This document shows positions 1 through 8,487 of a stretch of 60,077 nucleotides of DNA, piece after piece. Under the pieces are notes generated by a model that saw only the letters and a list, made by a program, of their open reading frames with translations, did no database searches and had not been told where the DNA came from. Source of the DNA: Candidatus Methanomethylicota archaeon (GTDB lineage Archaea > Thermoproteota > Methanomethylicia > Culexarchaeales > Culexarchaeaceae); assembly GCA_020833005.1 (NCBI GenBank), contig JAJHRD010000007.1, positions 1-60,077 on the forward strand, written 5' to 3'. Position numbers and translations under genes: made by a program. Positions within the stretch are counted from its first letter, which is position 1; each line of letters opens with the position of its first letter.

Positions 1-1116
1 GGGCCAGTATTATTTGATACGTTGTATTCTGAAGGTTTACTTAAACCTCTAAGTGGGAGTGTGTTGAATGTTGTTAATAAACTTCCAGACACTATCAGTG
101 GTTCACCTGCCAAGAGATTTGATTCTAAAGGTAATATTGTTTGGGTTGGCGCCGCCATATCATCATTTGGTTTCACAATAAACAAGGATTACTTGAAAAC
201 CTACAATCTTCCTGAACCTGATAAATGGATTGATTTGGCTAATGAAACTTATGGTTTAACTCTCCCAAGGACTTCTGTGGGTGTAGCTAATGCTGTGACA
301 TCCACATCTAATACCCGTATGTATGAGATTATTATTCAACGTTATGGTTGGGTTGATGGTTGGAAGATAATTACATTGATAGGTGCAAATGCTGAGATAT
401 ATGATCAGTCTGAAGCTGTTAGGGAGAGCGTTATATCTAAACGTATTGGTGTGGGTTTAACCATAGACTTCTACGGTTACACTGCACAGATTCAAGCTCC
501 AGGAGTTGCATATTACGTTCTCCCAAGGGATGGAACTATAGTGAATGCAGATCCCATTGCATTGTTAAAGACGAGTAAGAATGTTGAGGCTGCCCAAGCT
601 TTCATTGAGTGGGTTCTATCACCTGAAGGTCAGAAGATATGGCTTGATCCCAATGTAAATCGTATGCCAATAAATGTTGAGGTTTTCAATACCCCTGAGG
701 GTAAGAGTAGGCAAGATCTGTATTTACAGTATAATCTTACATTGAAGGCTGCGACAATAGAGTTTAGTGATGAACTTGCTTCATCCTATGAGCAGGCTTT
801 AATATGGTTCTTTGATTCCACCATTGTTAAGCCTCAAGCTGAGCTTAGATCTGCATGGATTAAGTTGATACAAGCCAAGGTTAACAATAAGATTTCTCAG
901 GAGAAGTTTAAGGAGTTAGTGGATATTTTAGCAAATCCAACTAAGTTGACTTTCATAGATCCACTTACAAATAAGCCAACCACATTCACCATGGAGTATG
1001 CTCAGAAGATAAACTCCTACATGAAAGATGTTGACTTTAGAACTAATATTTGCAGTATATGGAGGAATGCAGCTATAGCTAGATATCAGCAAGTTGCCAA
1101 TGCCGTTGGTGGATGA
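1..1116 (+). CDS. ABC transporter extracellular substrate-binding protein, 5' partial
   Basis: This is the C-terminal 371 residues of a solute-binding protein. The frame is open through base 1, so the true start lies outside the window, and the TTG at 22 is not a real start. The segment has the type II periplasmic-binding fold seen in Fe(III)/spermidine/phosphonate-type binding proteins: a stretch ending in SFGFTINKDYL, and the late motif AFIEWVLSPEGQKIWLD (about nt 598-650), typical of the family. It is followed 36 bp downstream by a fused permease and then an ATPase, so it is the receptor of a three-gene importer. The substrate cannot be told from sequence; iron, a phosphonate or a phosphorylated compound are the usual choices for this architecture. 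I did not see the paired tyrosines expected of FbpA, so iron is not favoured. Confidence 0.85.
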   Translation, partial: GPVLFDTLYSEGLLKPLSGSVLNVVNKLPDTISGSPAKRFDSKGNIVWVGAAISSFGFTINKDYLKTYNLPEPDKWIDLANETYGLTLPRTSVGVANAVTSTSNTRMYEIIIQRYGWVDGWKIITLIGANAEIYDQSEAVRESVISKRIGVGLTIDFYGYTAQIQAPGVAYYVLPRDGTIVNADPIALLKTSKNVEAAQAFIEWVLSPEGQKIWLDPNVNRMPINVEVFNTPEGKSRQDLYLQYNLTLKAATIEFSDELASSYEQALIWFFDSTIVKPQAELRSAWIKLIQAKVNNKISQEKFKELVDILANPTKLTFIDPLTNKPTTFTMEYAQKINSYMKDVDFRTNICSIWRNAAIARYQQVANAVGG

Positions 1117-1152
1117 AAATCCACTTATATCCTAATTTTTATACAAATTATT

Positions 1153-2973
1153 GTGGTTTGGATGCATAGTTTGTGGCGTAGACACGTAGACTTATTTCTA
1201 CTTGTTTCGTATCTTGTTCCACTAATATTCTTCATATTCCTATTCATACTCCCCCTATCCCTATTACTTTCATCATCATTCCTCTATTATGGTAAGCCAT
1301 CACTTTACTGGTTTACCTCGATTTTTAGTGATACATACTTCGTTAACTTCAATCCTAGAACTGGATATCTATTTAATGTTTATGGCGATACCATGTATAT
1401 TTGGGGTTTAGATTATGGTATAATAGTAAACACTTTGATCGTTGCATTAGCTACAACAATCCTATCTACGGTTATGGGTTTAATTTCAGCTTTCATTTTG
1501 GCTAGATATGATTTTCCAGGTAAGAGTTTGTTTAGGGTTTTACTTTATGTTCCAATGCTTGCCACCCCATTTGTGAATGCATATGTTTTGGGTAAATTGT
1601 TTCATCCAACTAGTGGTTTGATAAATTACATTTTCTATGATTTGCTTCATATCCTCCCATATAGGATTGATTTGAATGGTCTTGTGGGTATTTCCATTGC
1701 TCAGAGTTTAAGCTATTTCCCAATAGTTTACTTGAATTTCCAAGCTTCATTGCTTAATATTGACCCCAGCTTGGAGGAGCAGGCTGAGAATCTTGGTGCT
1801 AAGGGGTTTTCACTTTTTAGGCGTGTAACTTTCCCATTGGCTTTGCCGGGGCTTACTGCTGGTATGATAATAACTTTCATATTTAGTATGGAGGATCTAT
1901 CTGCCCCCATTGGGTTTATTGGATATAGTGGTAATCCTTTGGCTAAGAAGGTTATGTCATATTATATCTTCCAATCTTTTAGTGAAGCTATGAGGGGTGT
2001 TATAACCCCTGAAACTTCTGCTCTCTCAGTAATATTGTTGTCCATTTCCATTGTAGGTTTCATGTTTATAAAGCGTTATGTTTCCCTTAAAACCTATGCT
2101 TCATTGAGTAGGGGTGGTAGGTGGAATCCTAGGGTTAGGCGTATTAATGGATTTAGATTACTTGTAGTCTACATTTTTCTCGTAGTATTGGTTTTAGTTG
2201 GCTCTATGCCTCAAGTTGGTACTGTGATTTTAGCTTCTACGGATTGGGTTGTTAGTGGGGTTACCCCTAAGAACTTTAGTTTAGAATACTTTTATAGGCT
2301 TTTGCATCCCAGTGTTAGTAGAGCAATCTCCAATAGTGTAATTTATTCATCTATTGCCGTTTTAATTGCAGTATTTATAGGTGCTTCTTCAGCTTATTGT
2401 GTTGCTAGGTTTAAGGGTATTTTAGCTTCAATACTCGACATTTTATCCACAATTCCAGTTGCGATTCCAGGTATCGTCCTTGCAGTTGGTTATTTCATGT
2501 TTTTCACTTCATTATTTAGGTGGACCCCCCTAGACCCATTAATCGACCCTGCACCATTACTTGTTTTAGCTTACTCATTTAGGCGTCTCCCCTTCGCTGC
2601 TAGGAGTATATTTGCTGGTTTGCAGCAAGTTCATGTTTCATTGGAGGAGGCTGCCATGAACCTTGGTGCTAATAGGTTTCAAACGCTCTTTAGAATTGTT
2701 ATACCCTTAATATCTATGAATATTTTTGGTGGAGCTATTCTGACTTTTGTTTACTGTATGTCTGAATCCAGCACCAGTGTTACCCTTGGAGCTTTGAGGT
2801 GGGATAGGGGGCCTATCACATTCTATATAAATCAAGTTGTATATGGTAGTATTGTGGTTGGTGCGGCTAGTATTGGTGCAGCTTTATGTGTATTACTGAT
2901 GACCATTCAAATATTGGCCATAATAATATCCAATTATGCTTTGAAGCAGAGGTTTGCGATTTATGGATTTTAG
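1153..2973 (+). CDS. ABC transporter permease, two fused membrane domains (FbpB/PotBC type)
   Basis: The 606-residue protein carries two binding-protein-dependent permease domains in tandem. Each has the cytoplasmic EAA loop that contacts the ATPase: EEQAENLGAKGF near residue 207 and EEAAMNLGANRF near residue 497. About twelve membrane segments are visible as long hydrophobic runs. Fused permeases of this kind are usual for Fe(III)-type and related importers. The start is uncertain: GTG 1153 is used here, but ATG 1162 gives the more natural N-terminus. It lies between the binding protein and the ATPase in one rightward operon. Confidence 0.9.
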   Translation: MVWMHSLWRRHVDLFLLVSYLVPLIFFIFLFILPLSLLLSSSFLYYGKPSLYWFTSIFSDTYFVNFNPRTGYLFNVYGDTMYIWGLDYGIIVNTLIVALATTILSTVMGLISAFILARYDFPGKSLFRVLLYVPMLATPFVNAYVLGKLFHPTSGLINYIFYDLLHILPYRIDLNGLVGISIAQSLSYFPIVYLNFQASLLNIDPSLEEQAENLGAKGFSLFRRVTFPLALPGLTAGMIITFIFSMEDLSAPIGFIGYSGNPLAKKVMSYYIFQSFSEAMRGVITPETSALSVILLSISIVGFMFIKRYVSLKTYASLSRGGRWNPRVRRINGFRLLVVYIFLVVLVLVGSMPQVGTVILASTDWVVSGVTPKNFSLEYFYRLLHPSVSRAISNSVIYSSIAVLIAVFIGASSAYCVARFKGILASILDILSTIPVAIPGIVLAVGYFMFFTSLFRWTPLDPLIDPAPLLVLAYSFRRLPFAARSIFAGLQQVHVSLEEAAMNLGANRFQTLFRIVIPLISMNIFGGAILTFVYCMSESSTSVTLGALRWDRGPITFYINQVVYGSIVVGAASIGAALCVLLMTIQILAIIISNYALKQRFAIYGF

Positions 2974-2991
2974 TTTGGGGTGAATTTTGTT

Positions 2992-4062
2992 ATGGTTAGG
3001 GTTAAGCTTGAGAATGTTTATAAGAGGTTTGGTAGTGTTGTTGCGGCTGATAATGTTTGTTTAGATATACTTGAGGGGGAATTCTTCACAATTCTAGGTC
3101 CAAGTGGGTGTGGTAAAACTACAACTTTACGTATCATTGCTGGTTTGGAGCGTGTGGATTCTGGTAGAGTTCTATTTAATGATGTTGATGTAACCAATAC
3201 ACCCCCCTATCTCCGTGGGACTGGTATGGTTTTCCAGAATTATGCTTTATGGCCTCACATGACAGTTTTTGATAATGTAGCATTTGGTTTGAAGATTAGG
3301 AAGGTGGGTAAGGATGAAATTAGGAGGAGGGTTAAGGAGGTTTTAGAGCTTGTTAAATTGTCTGGTTTGGAGGATAGGTATCCACATCAGCTTTCTGGAG
3401 GTCAGCAGCAACGTGTAGCTTTGGCTAGAGCTCTAGTCATAGAGCCTAAAGTTCTCTTGCTTGATGAGCCTTTAAGCAATCTTGATGCTAAACTTAGAGT
3501 TGAGATGCGTGGTGAATTGAAGTCTCTGCAGAGGAGGCTTAAAATAACGACGATATATGTTACCCATGATCAAGATGAGGCATTGACCTTGTCGGATAGG
3601 ATTGCAATTATGAATAATGGTAGAATACTACAGGTTTCAACACCAATTGACATCTATAATAAGCCTAGAGACTTATTTGTTGCATCATTTATTGGTAAAT
3701 GTACTGTGCTGATTGGTGTGGTTCAGAATCGTAGTGATGGCTATCTTGAGGTTAAATGTGATGATATGGTTTTGTGGGGTGTTCCAGCATATGAGGATTT
3801 AAACATCAGTGTTGGTAGTAGGGTGGCATGTATACTTAGACCTGAAAGTTTTAAGCTTGAGGCATCAGCTTCGGATAATGTTTTTGATGGTTATGTTAAG
3901 CATGTATCATTTTATGGTTCACGTAATGAAGTTAGGGTTGCAGTGAAATCTAGTGAGTTAATAGCATCCTTTGATTCCAGTGTGAATATTGATGTGAATA
4001 AGCCAATTAAGATTGCTATACCGAGGGATAGGGTTATAGTTATACCATACCATGATACTTAA
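2992..4062 (+). CDS. ABC transporter ATPase with TOBE domain
   Basis: This ATPase powers the importer encoded just upstream. It shows Walker A GPSGCGKTTT (about residue 36 from this start), Q-loop VFQNYALWPHM, signature LSGGQQQR, Walker B LLLDEPLSNLD and H-loop YVTHDQDEAL. The C-terminal 120 residues look like the TOBE region of the FbpC/PotA/MalK class. ATG 2992 is preferred to the GTG at 2980 because a clear ribosome-binding site, GGGGTGA (2977-2983), sits 8 nt ahead of it and the protein then begins with MVRVKLENVYKRFG, the normal start of the family. The permease stop is only 18 bp upstream. Confidence 0.93.
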   Translation: MVRVKLENVYKRFGSVVAADNVCLDILEGEFFTILGPSGCGKTTTLRIIAGLERVDSGRVLFNDVDVTNTPPYLRGTGMVFQNYALWPHMTVFDNVAFGLKIRKVGKDEIRRRVKEVLELVKLSGLEDRYPHQLSGGQQQRVALARALVIEPKVLLLDEPLSNLDAKLRVEMRGELKSLQRRLKITTIYVTHDQDEALTLSDRIAIMNNGRILQVSTPIDIYNKPRDLFVASFIGKCTVLIGVVQNRSDGYLEVKCDDMVLWGVPAYEDLNISVGSRVACILRPESFKLEASASDNVFDGYVKHVSFYGSRNEVRVAVKSSELIASFDSSVNIDVNKPIKIAIPRDRVIVIPYHDT

Positions 4063-4103
4063 CGTTTTTAAATTAATTCCCTCCTAATCTATTACCGATT
4101 GTT

Positions 4104-6242
4104 ATGGGTGATGTGAGGTTTGGGAGAGTTTATTTGCTCCTCATAGTTGTGCTATTCTCCATATGTATACTTCCATCAGCCACAATATCCCAGCCTATGG
4201 TGGTAACAGACCCCATAAAGTATCCCCTCCCATCGTGGCCTGCTTTATGTGTTTTGAATGGCTCCTTTAAGGTTGTGATTAGAGCTCCAAGCTCTGCAAC
4301 GAAATGGCTCTTCTCAATAACTCATAATACGGTAAACGTTAAATATGACATTGAATCATTCAATGGCTTTTATAATTCAAGTAGTGGGCTTTGGACATTT
4401 TATCTGCAAGTACCTTCAAATGCTCTTGAGGGGTTGTATTCACTCAGAGTTTCATATGTTGCTGATGGTGCAAGTTACGTTTACACTCAACCGAAGTGTG
4501 TGTATGTTTTCAAGAATTATCCAGGGTATTTGTTGATTGCACATGTGAGCGATACACATTTACCCTATGGTGCTGATGTTATTGCGAGAGCCATATATGA
4601 GCTTAACCTCATTAGACCCACTATAATTGTGATTACAGGGGATTTTGTTGATATAGGTGTAATTGCTTCTGCTTGGAATTATGCTTGGTCAATAATATTC
4701 AATGGTTCCTCTAAAATCCCAATTCTAGTTATTCCGGGTAATCATGATCATTCAGGTGATGATGCTGCAAACTATCAGAGGTATTGTGGTCCACTATACT
4801 ATAATCTGAGTTTTGGGAATTTCCACTTCATTGCCATGGATACTCGTGAATCAGGTTATGTTGATATTGATCAACTTAGATTTGCTGAGAATGTTTTGAA
4901 GAAGATTGGCATTAATGATGTTAAGATCATGCTTATACATCACCCAATCTTTGGAGGTGGATTCATGGTTAGTGGTTCTTGGCAAAACATCAATGCTCTA
5001 AGGAGCTACCTATACTACACTTGGGATAGTAATTTGAATGTTGCATCGGAATTTCTTAGACTTGTGGAGCAGTACAATGTTAATTTAGTTTTAGCTGGAC
5101 ATATACATAGAGAGCAATTCAACATTTACAATGGTAAGCATATTTTTGAGACCAATGCTCCAGCTGGAGGGTCTTTGCCATCAGGTGTTTACTGGTCTTA
5201 TAGGTTAGTGAATGTTAGTGGTGATGGTAAGATTAACGTTTTGAGTGTTGGAGGTAAGGAGCCTCAAAATTCGCCATCCTCCTACCCAATTGGTTCATTA
5301 ATATACTATTACGCTCCCAGGAATGATGGTTCCACAAAATCTTCATCAATAAAGATCTATAACAATCTAGATGCAACTATAAATCCACTTGTGGAATTCA
5401 TTGTTGATGGCTCCATACCTGTAAGCAGTTATAGATTCTATCCAATAACTCCAAAAGATTACTCTGTAACCAGCGTTGGTGGTGTGCATATAGTTAGCTT
5501 TAGGGTGAGCATCCCTGCTAAGACAGTTTATTCCATAACATTCACAGCTATTAATGAAACTGTTAAACCAATGATTTCAGTTGATGTCGTTAAGAGTGAT
5601 GGTGGCTTGGTATTCAATGTTAATGCCACTGATTCCGGTGTGGGTGTTAAGCGTGTTGGTTTGAATTATCAATTCACGTTTTCCGATGGTTCTAAGAGTT
5701 CATGGTATAGTGTTAATGATATTCCACCGAAAATTGTTGCTAATAGGGATCAGATAATCTACTCCTACAGTTCACTGCTTTACACGTATACGTTGAGTCT
5801 TCCAAGTAATGTTCAAAGCGTCTCATACTCACTTATAGCCGAGGATTTCCTTGGAAATGTGGGATACTTTAATGGTACATTCACCGTTTCAGTGCCAAAG
5901 CAATACACGTTGACTATTGATTCATCTCCAATTAGTGGGGTTCAATTTACATTGTCAGGCTCCACATATACCACTAAGTTCTCCAAATCCCTCCTTGCTG
6001 GAAATTATACCTTGAGCTTCCCAACTGAGGTTAATGTTGGTGGGGTTAAGTATGTTTTTAGTGGTTGGAGTGATGGATTTAGCAGTTCAACTAGAACTAT
6101 AACCTTAAATTCCGATATCAGTTTAACTGTTTACTACAAGGCTGAAGTTCCTCCACAAACGCCATCATACTGGATCTACATTGCAATTGCATCCTTATTG
6201 GCATTGATGGTAATTATTGTTGTGATATATAGGCGTAGGTGA
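4104..6242 (+). CDS. Surface-anchored calcineurin-like metallophosphoesterase
   Basis: A 712-residue exported phosphoesterase. A hydrophobic signal segment lies at residues 8-28. The catalytic domain runs from about 145 to 350 with the full metallophosphatase motif set: DTH (about 150), GDFVD (179), GNHDH (212), HHP (279) and GHIH (332). Beta-rich domains follow, including an SGWSDG repeat module of a kind common in archaeal surface proteins (about 600-680). It ends with a transmembrane helix and an RRR stop-transfer tail, so the enzyme should face outside. It lies 41 bp after the ABC ATPase and in the same direction, which suggests that it releases a product the importer takes up. The substrate is unknown; a phosphomonoester or phosphodiester is expected. 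Confidence 0.88.
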   Translation: MGDVRFGRVYLLLIVVLFSICILPSATISQPMVVTDPIKYPLPSWPALCVLNGSFKVVIRAPSSATKWLFSITHNTVNVKYDIESFNGFYNSSSGLWTFYLQVPSNALEGLYSLRVSYVADGASYVYTQPKCVYVFKNYPGYLLIAHVSDTHLPYGADVIARAIYELNLIRPTIIVITGDFVDIGVIASAWNYAWSIIFNGSSKIPILVIPGNHDHSGDDAANYQRYCGPLYYNLSFGNFHFIAMDTRESGYVDIDQLRFAENVLKKIGINDVKIMLIHHPIFGGGFMVSGSWQNINALRSYLYYTWDSNLNVASEFLRLVEQYNVNLVLAGHIHREQFNIYNGKHIFETNAPAGGSLPSGVYWSYRLVNVSGDGKINVLSVGGKEPQNSPSSYPIGSLIYYYAPRNDGSTKSSSIKIYNNLDATINPLVEFIVDGSIPVSSYRFYPITPKDYSVTSVGGVHIVSFRVSIPAKTVYSITFTAINETVKPMISVDVVKSDGGLVFNVNATDSGVGVKRVGLNYQFTFSDGSKSSWYSVNDIPPKIVANRDQIIYSYSSLLYTYTLSLPSNVQSVSYSLIAEDFLGNVGYFNGTFTVSVPKQYTLTIDSSPISGVQFTLSGSTYTTKFSKSLLAGNYTLSFPTEVNVGGVKYVFSGWSDGFSSSTRTITLNSDISLTVYYKAEVPPQTPSYWIYIAIASLLALMVIIVVIYRRR

Positions 6243-6245
6243 ATG

Positions 6246-7442
6246 TTATATAGCCCCCTTCCTCTTTAATTCCAAAATTTCCTCCTTTTTATACCCCAAT
6301 AATTTCATTAGCACTTCTTCTGTGTGTTGACCTAGCATTGGTGGTGGCTCCTCAACTTTTAATGTGGTTTTAGCATATTTTATTGGTATTCCGAGTTGTT
6401 TTAGTTTCCCAATTTTTGGATGATTTACTTCAACTACCATTTCCCTATGCAAGATTTGTGGGTCGCTTAGTATTTCGCTAACTTCATTTACTGGTGCGCA
6501 TGGAACTTCATTCTCCATGAATATCTTTATCCAGTAATCTCTACTATTACCCTTAAATATCCTGTTTAGTTCCTCCAATAATTCATCTCTATTCCTAACT
6601 CTATCTGGATTTGTTGCATACCTCTTATCATTCATTAAATCTTCTCTTCCAATTGCTTTACACATCCTTCTCCAAATATCATCATTACCCACTGCTAGTG
6701 CAAACCATTTCCCATCTTTATCTTGGAAGCATTGGTATGGTACTATGCTTGGGTGTGCTGAACCCATCCTCTTGGGGTTTACTCCTGTGGCGAAGTAGTT
6801 CATTGCCATATATGTTAACCATGATACCCCAGTATCCAGTAATGATATATCTATCCTCTCACCAACGCCAGTTTTATCCCTCCTATATAGTGCTGCTATT
6901 ATGGCTATTGCTGCATACATTGCTGCACCAATATCGAATAATGCAACTCCTATTCTAACTGGAGGCCTTCCCTCCTCGCCAGTTATGCTCATGAATCCAG
7001 ACATTGCTTGTATTAGTAGGTCGTATGCTGGGTAATCCCTGTATGGTCCAGTTTGCCCAAATCCACTTATCGAACAATAAATTATTTTAGGGTTTATCTT
7101 GCTAATTGTCTCATAATCTATTTTGAGTCTTTCAGCAACTCCTGGTCTAAAGTTTTCAATGAATACATCGCTCTTCTCAGCTAACCCATATATTATCTTT
7201 AATCCATCTGGGTGCTTCAAGTTTACCGTTATGCTCTTCTTATTCCTATTTACCGATAGGTAGTATGCTGCCTCCCCATCTATGAATGGGGGGCCCCAAC
7301 TCCTCGTATCATCCCCCTTCAATGGCTCCTCAACCTTTATCACTTCAGCCCCTAAATCTCCAAGTATCATTGTGCAGAATGGACCCGCTAAAATTCTACT
7401 CACATCTAAAATTCTTATCCCCTTTAACGGTTTTTCATACAT
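6246..7442 (-). CDS. Family III CoA-transferase (CaiB/BaiF type)
   Basis: This 398-residue protein matches family III CoA-transferases over its full length. It opens with LKGIRILDVSRILAGP and carries LGDLGAEVIKVE and the catalytic-Asp segment AYDLLIQAMSG (Asp near residue 141), followed by the usual hinge and second domain. Members move CoA between carboxylic acids such as formate/oxalate, succinate/mesaconate or aryl acids. Which acids are used here cannot be read from the sequence. The next gene upstream on the same strand is a 2-hydroxyacid dehydrogenase, so a role in 2-hydroxyacid or amino-acid fermentation is reasonable. It ends 3 bp from the convergent phosphoesterase gene. Confidence 0.92.
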   Translation of the reverse strand: MYEKPLKGIRILDVSRILAGPFCTMILGDLGAEVIKVEEPLKGDDTRSWGPPFIDGEAAYYLSVNRNKKSITVNLKHPDGLKIIYGLAEKSDVFIENFRPGVAERLKIDYETISKINPKIIYCSISGFGQTGPYRDYPAYDLLIQAMSGFMSITGEEGRPPVRIGVALFDIGAAMYAAIAIIAALYRRDKTGVGERIDISLLDTGVSWLTYMAMNYFATGVNPKRMGSAHPSIVPYQCFQDKDGKWFALAVGNDDIWRRMCKAIGREDLMNDKRYATNPDRVRNRDELLEELNRIFKGNSRDYWIKIFMENEVPCAPVNEVSEILSDPQILHREMVVEVNHPKIGKLKQLGIPIKYAKTTLKVEEPPPMLGQHTEEVLMKLLGYKKEEILELKRKGAI

Positions 7443-7497
7443 GTAATACTCATTTTGCCCTTCACATTTTAAAAAAGTTGTGTTTTGTCATTCCCAT

Positions 7498-8439
7498 TTA
7501 TATTTGGTTAACGGGTATTCCAAGTATTTCAAGGGTTTTCTTAGCTACATCCATTGAAAGCCTTTTCAATGCTTCCACACTACTTGCAGCTAGATGTGGG
7601 GTTAATAGTACATTTTCATATTTCGTTAGTGGGCTTTCCGGTGGCAGTGGTTCTCTTTCAAATACGTCTAATGCTGCTCCAGCCACCTTCCCAGCTTCAA
7701 TTTGCTTTATCAATTCAGCTTCATCAATTAATGCCCCCCTACCCATATTTACAATGTATACTCCATTCTTCATTAATTCAAACTCTTTCCTCGATATTAT
7801 GTGGTATGTTTCCTCCGTTAATGGTAAGTGTATCAGTATTATGTCTGATGCGGATAGCAATTCCCTGAAATTCATATATCTTATTCCTAAATCTTCTTCC
7901 ACATCGTACTTTCTTATTTTATCGTAATAGTATAGTTTTACGTCGAATGGCTTCAATCTCTTCGCCACTGCTAAGCCTATCCTCCCAAGTCCGAGTATTC
8001 CAACATTTTTACCCTTCAAGTCTACTCCCACTAGATCCGTATACTTTCTACTCCATTCTCCACGCCTTACAGCTTCATCAGCTTGCTTAATCTTCCTTAA
8101 TAATGCTATTAGTGCTCCAATGGTGAATTCTGCTACAGTATCCGTTAATGCTTCTGGTGTATTTACAACTTTTATTCCAGCTTCCTCGGCAGCTTTCAAA
8201 TCTATGTGGTCTACTCCAACTCCATGCACCACTATAGCTTTAGCTTTCCTCACACATCTAATAAGTTCGGCATCTATCTTTATAAACCCCCTTGAAATTA
8301 TTATGTCTGCATCTTGTATTATGTTTTTCAATTCTTCTCTGCTGACCCCTTCTCGGCATTCTATTACATCACAATACTTCTTCAACAGTTCTACCCCATC
8401 TTTATGTATTGGTTCTAATATGACAACCTTATAGTTCAT
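7498..8439 (-). CDS. D-2-hydroxyacid dehydrogenase (SerA-like, no ACT domain)
   Basis: This 313-residue NAD-dependent oxidoreductase belongs to the D-isomer 2-hydroxyacid dehydrogenase family. The Rossmann motif GLGRIG is at residues 150-155. The catalytic trio is present: Arg in NMGRGALID (about 234), Glu in DVFEREP (about 261-263) and His in LTPHLAASS (about 282). Phosphoglycerate dehydrogenase is possible, but the regulatory C-terminal domain of many SerA proteins is absent and short members often reduce glyoxylate, hydroxypyruvate or other 2-oxoacids. It lies upstream of the CoA-transferase on the same strand and is divergent from the amidohydrolase gene at 8488. Confidence 0.9.
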   Translation of the reverse strand: MNYKVVILEPIHKDGVELLKKYCDVIECREGVSREELKNIIQDADIIISRGFIKIDAELIRCVRKAKAIVVHGVGVDHIDLKAAEEAGIKVVNTPEALTDTVAEFTIGALIALLRKIKQADEAVRRGEWSRKYTDLVGVDLKGKNVGILGLGRIGLAVAKRLKPFDVKLYYYDKIRKYDVEEDLGIRYMNFRELLSASDIILIHLPLTEETYHIISRKEFELMKNGVYIVNMGRGALIDEAELIKQIEAGKVAGAALDVFEREPLPPESPLTKYENVLLTPHLAASSVEALKRLSMDVAKKTLEILGIPVNQI

Positions 8440-8487
8440 GAATAATCTTAAATGGATGTCGCACCTATAATAGTTTTGGTGTCGATT

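Noticed and set aside
7286-7927. 213-codon open frame on the plus strand
   Set aside because: It overlaps the CoA-transferase and dehydrogenase genes on the other strand, has no recognisable domain, and the opposite-strand genes are unmistakable.
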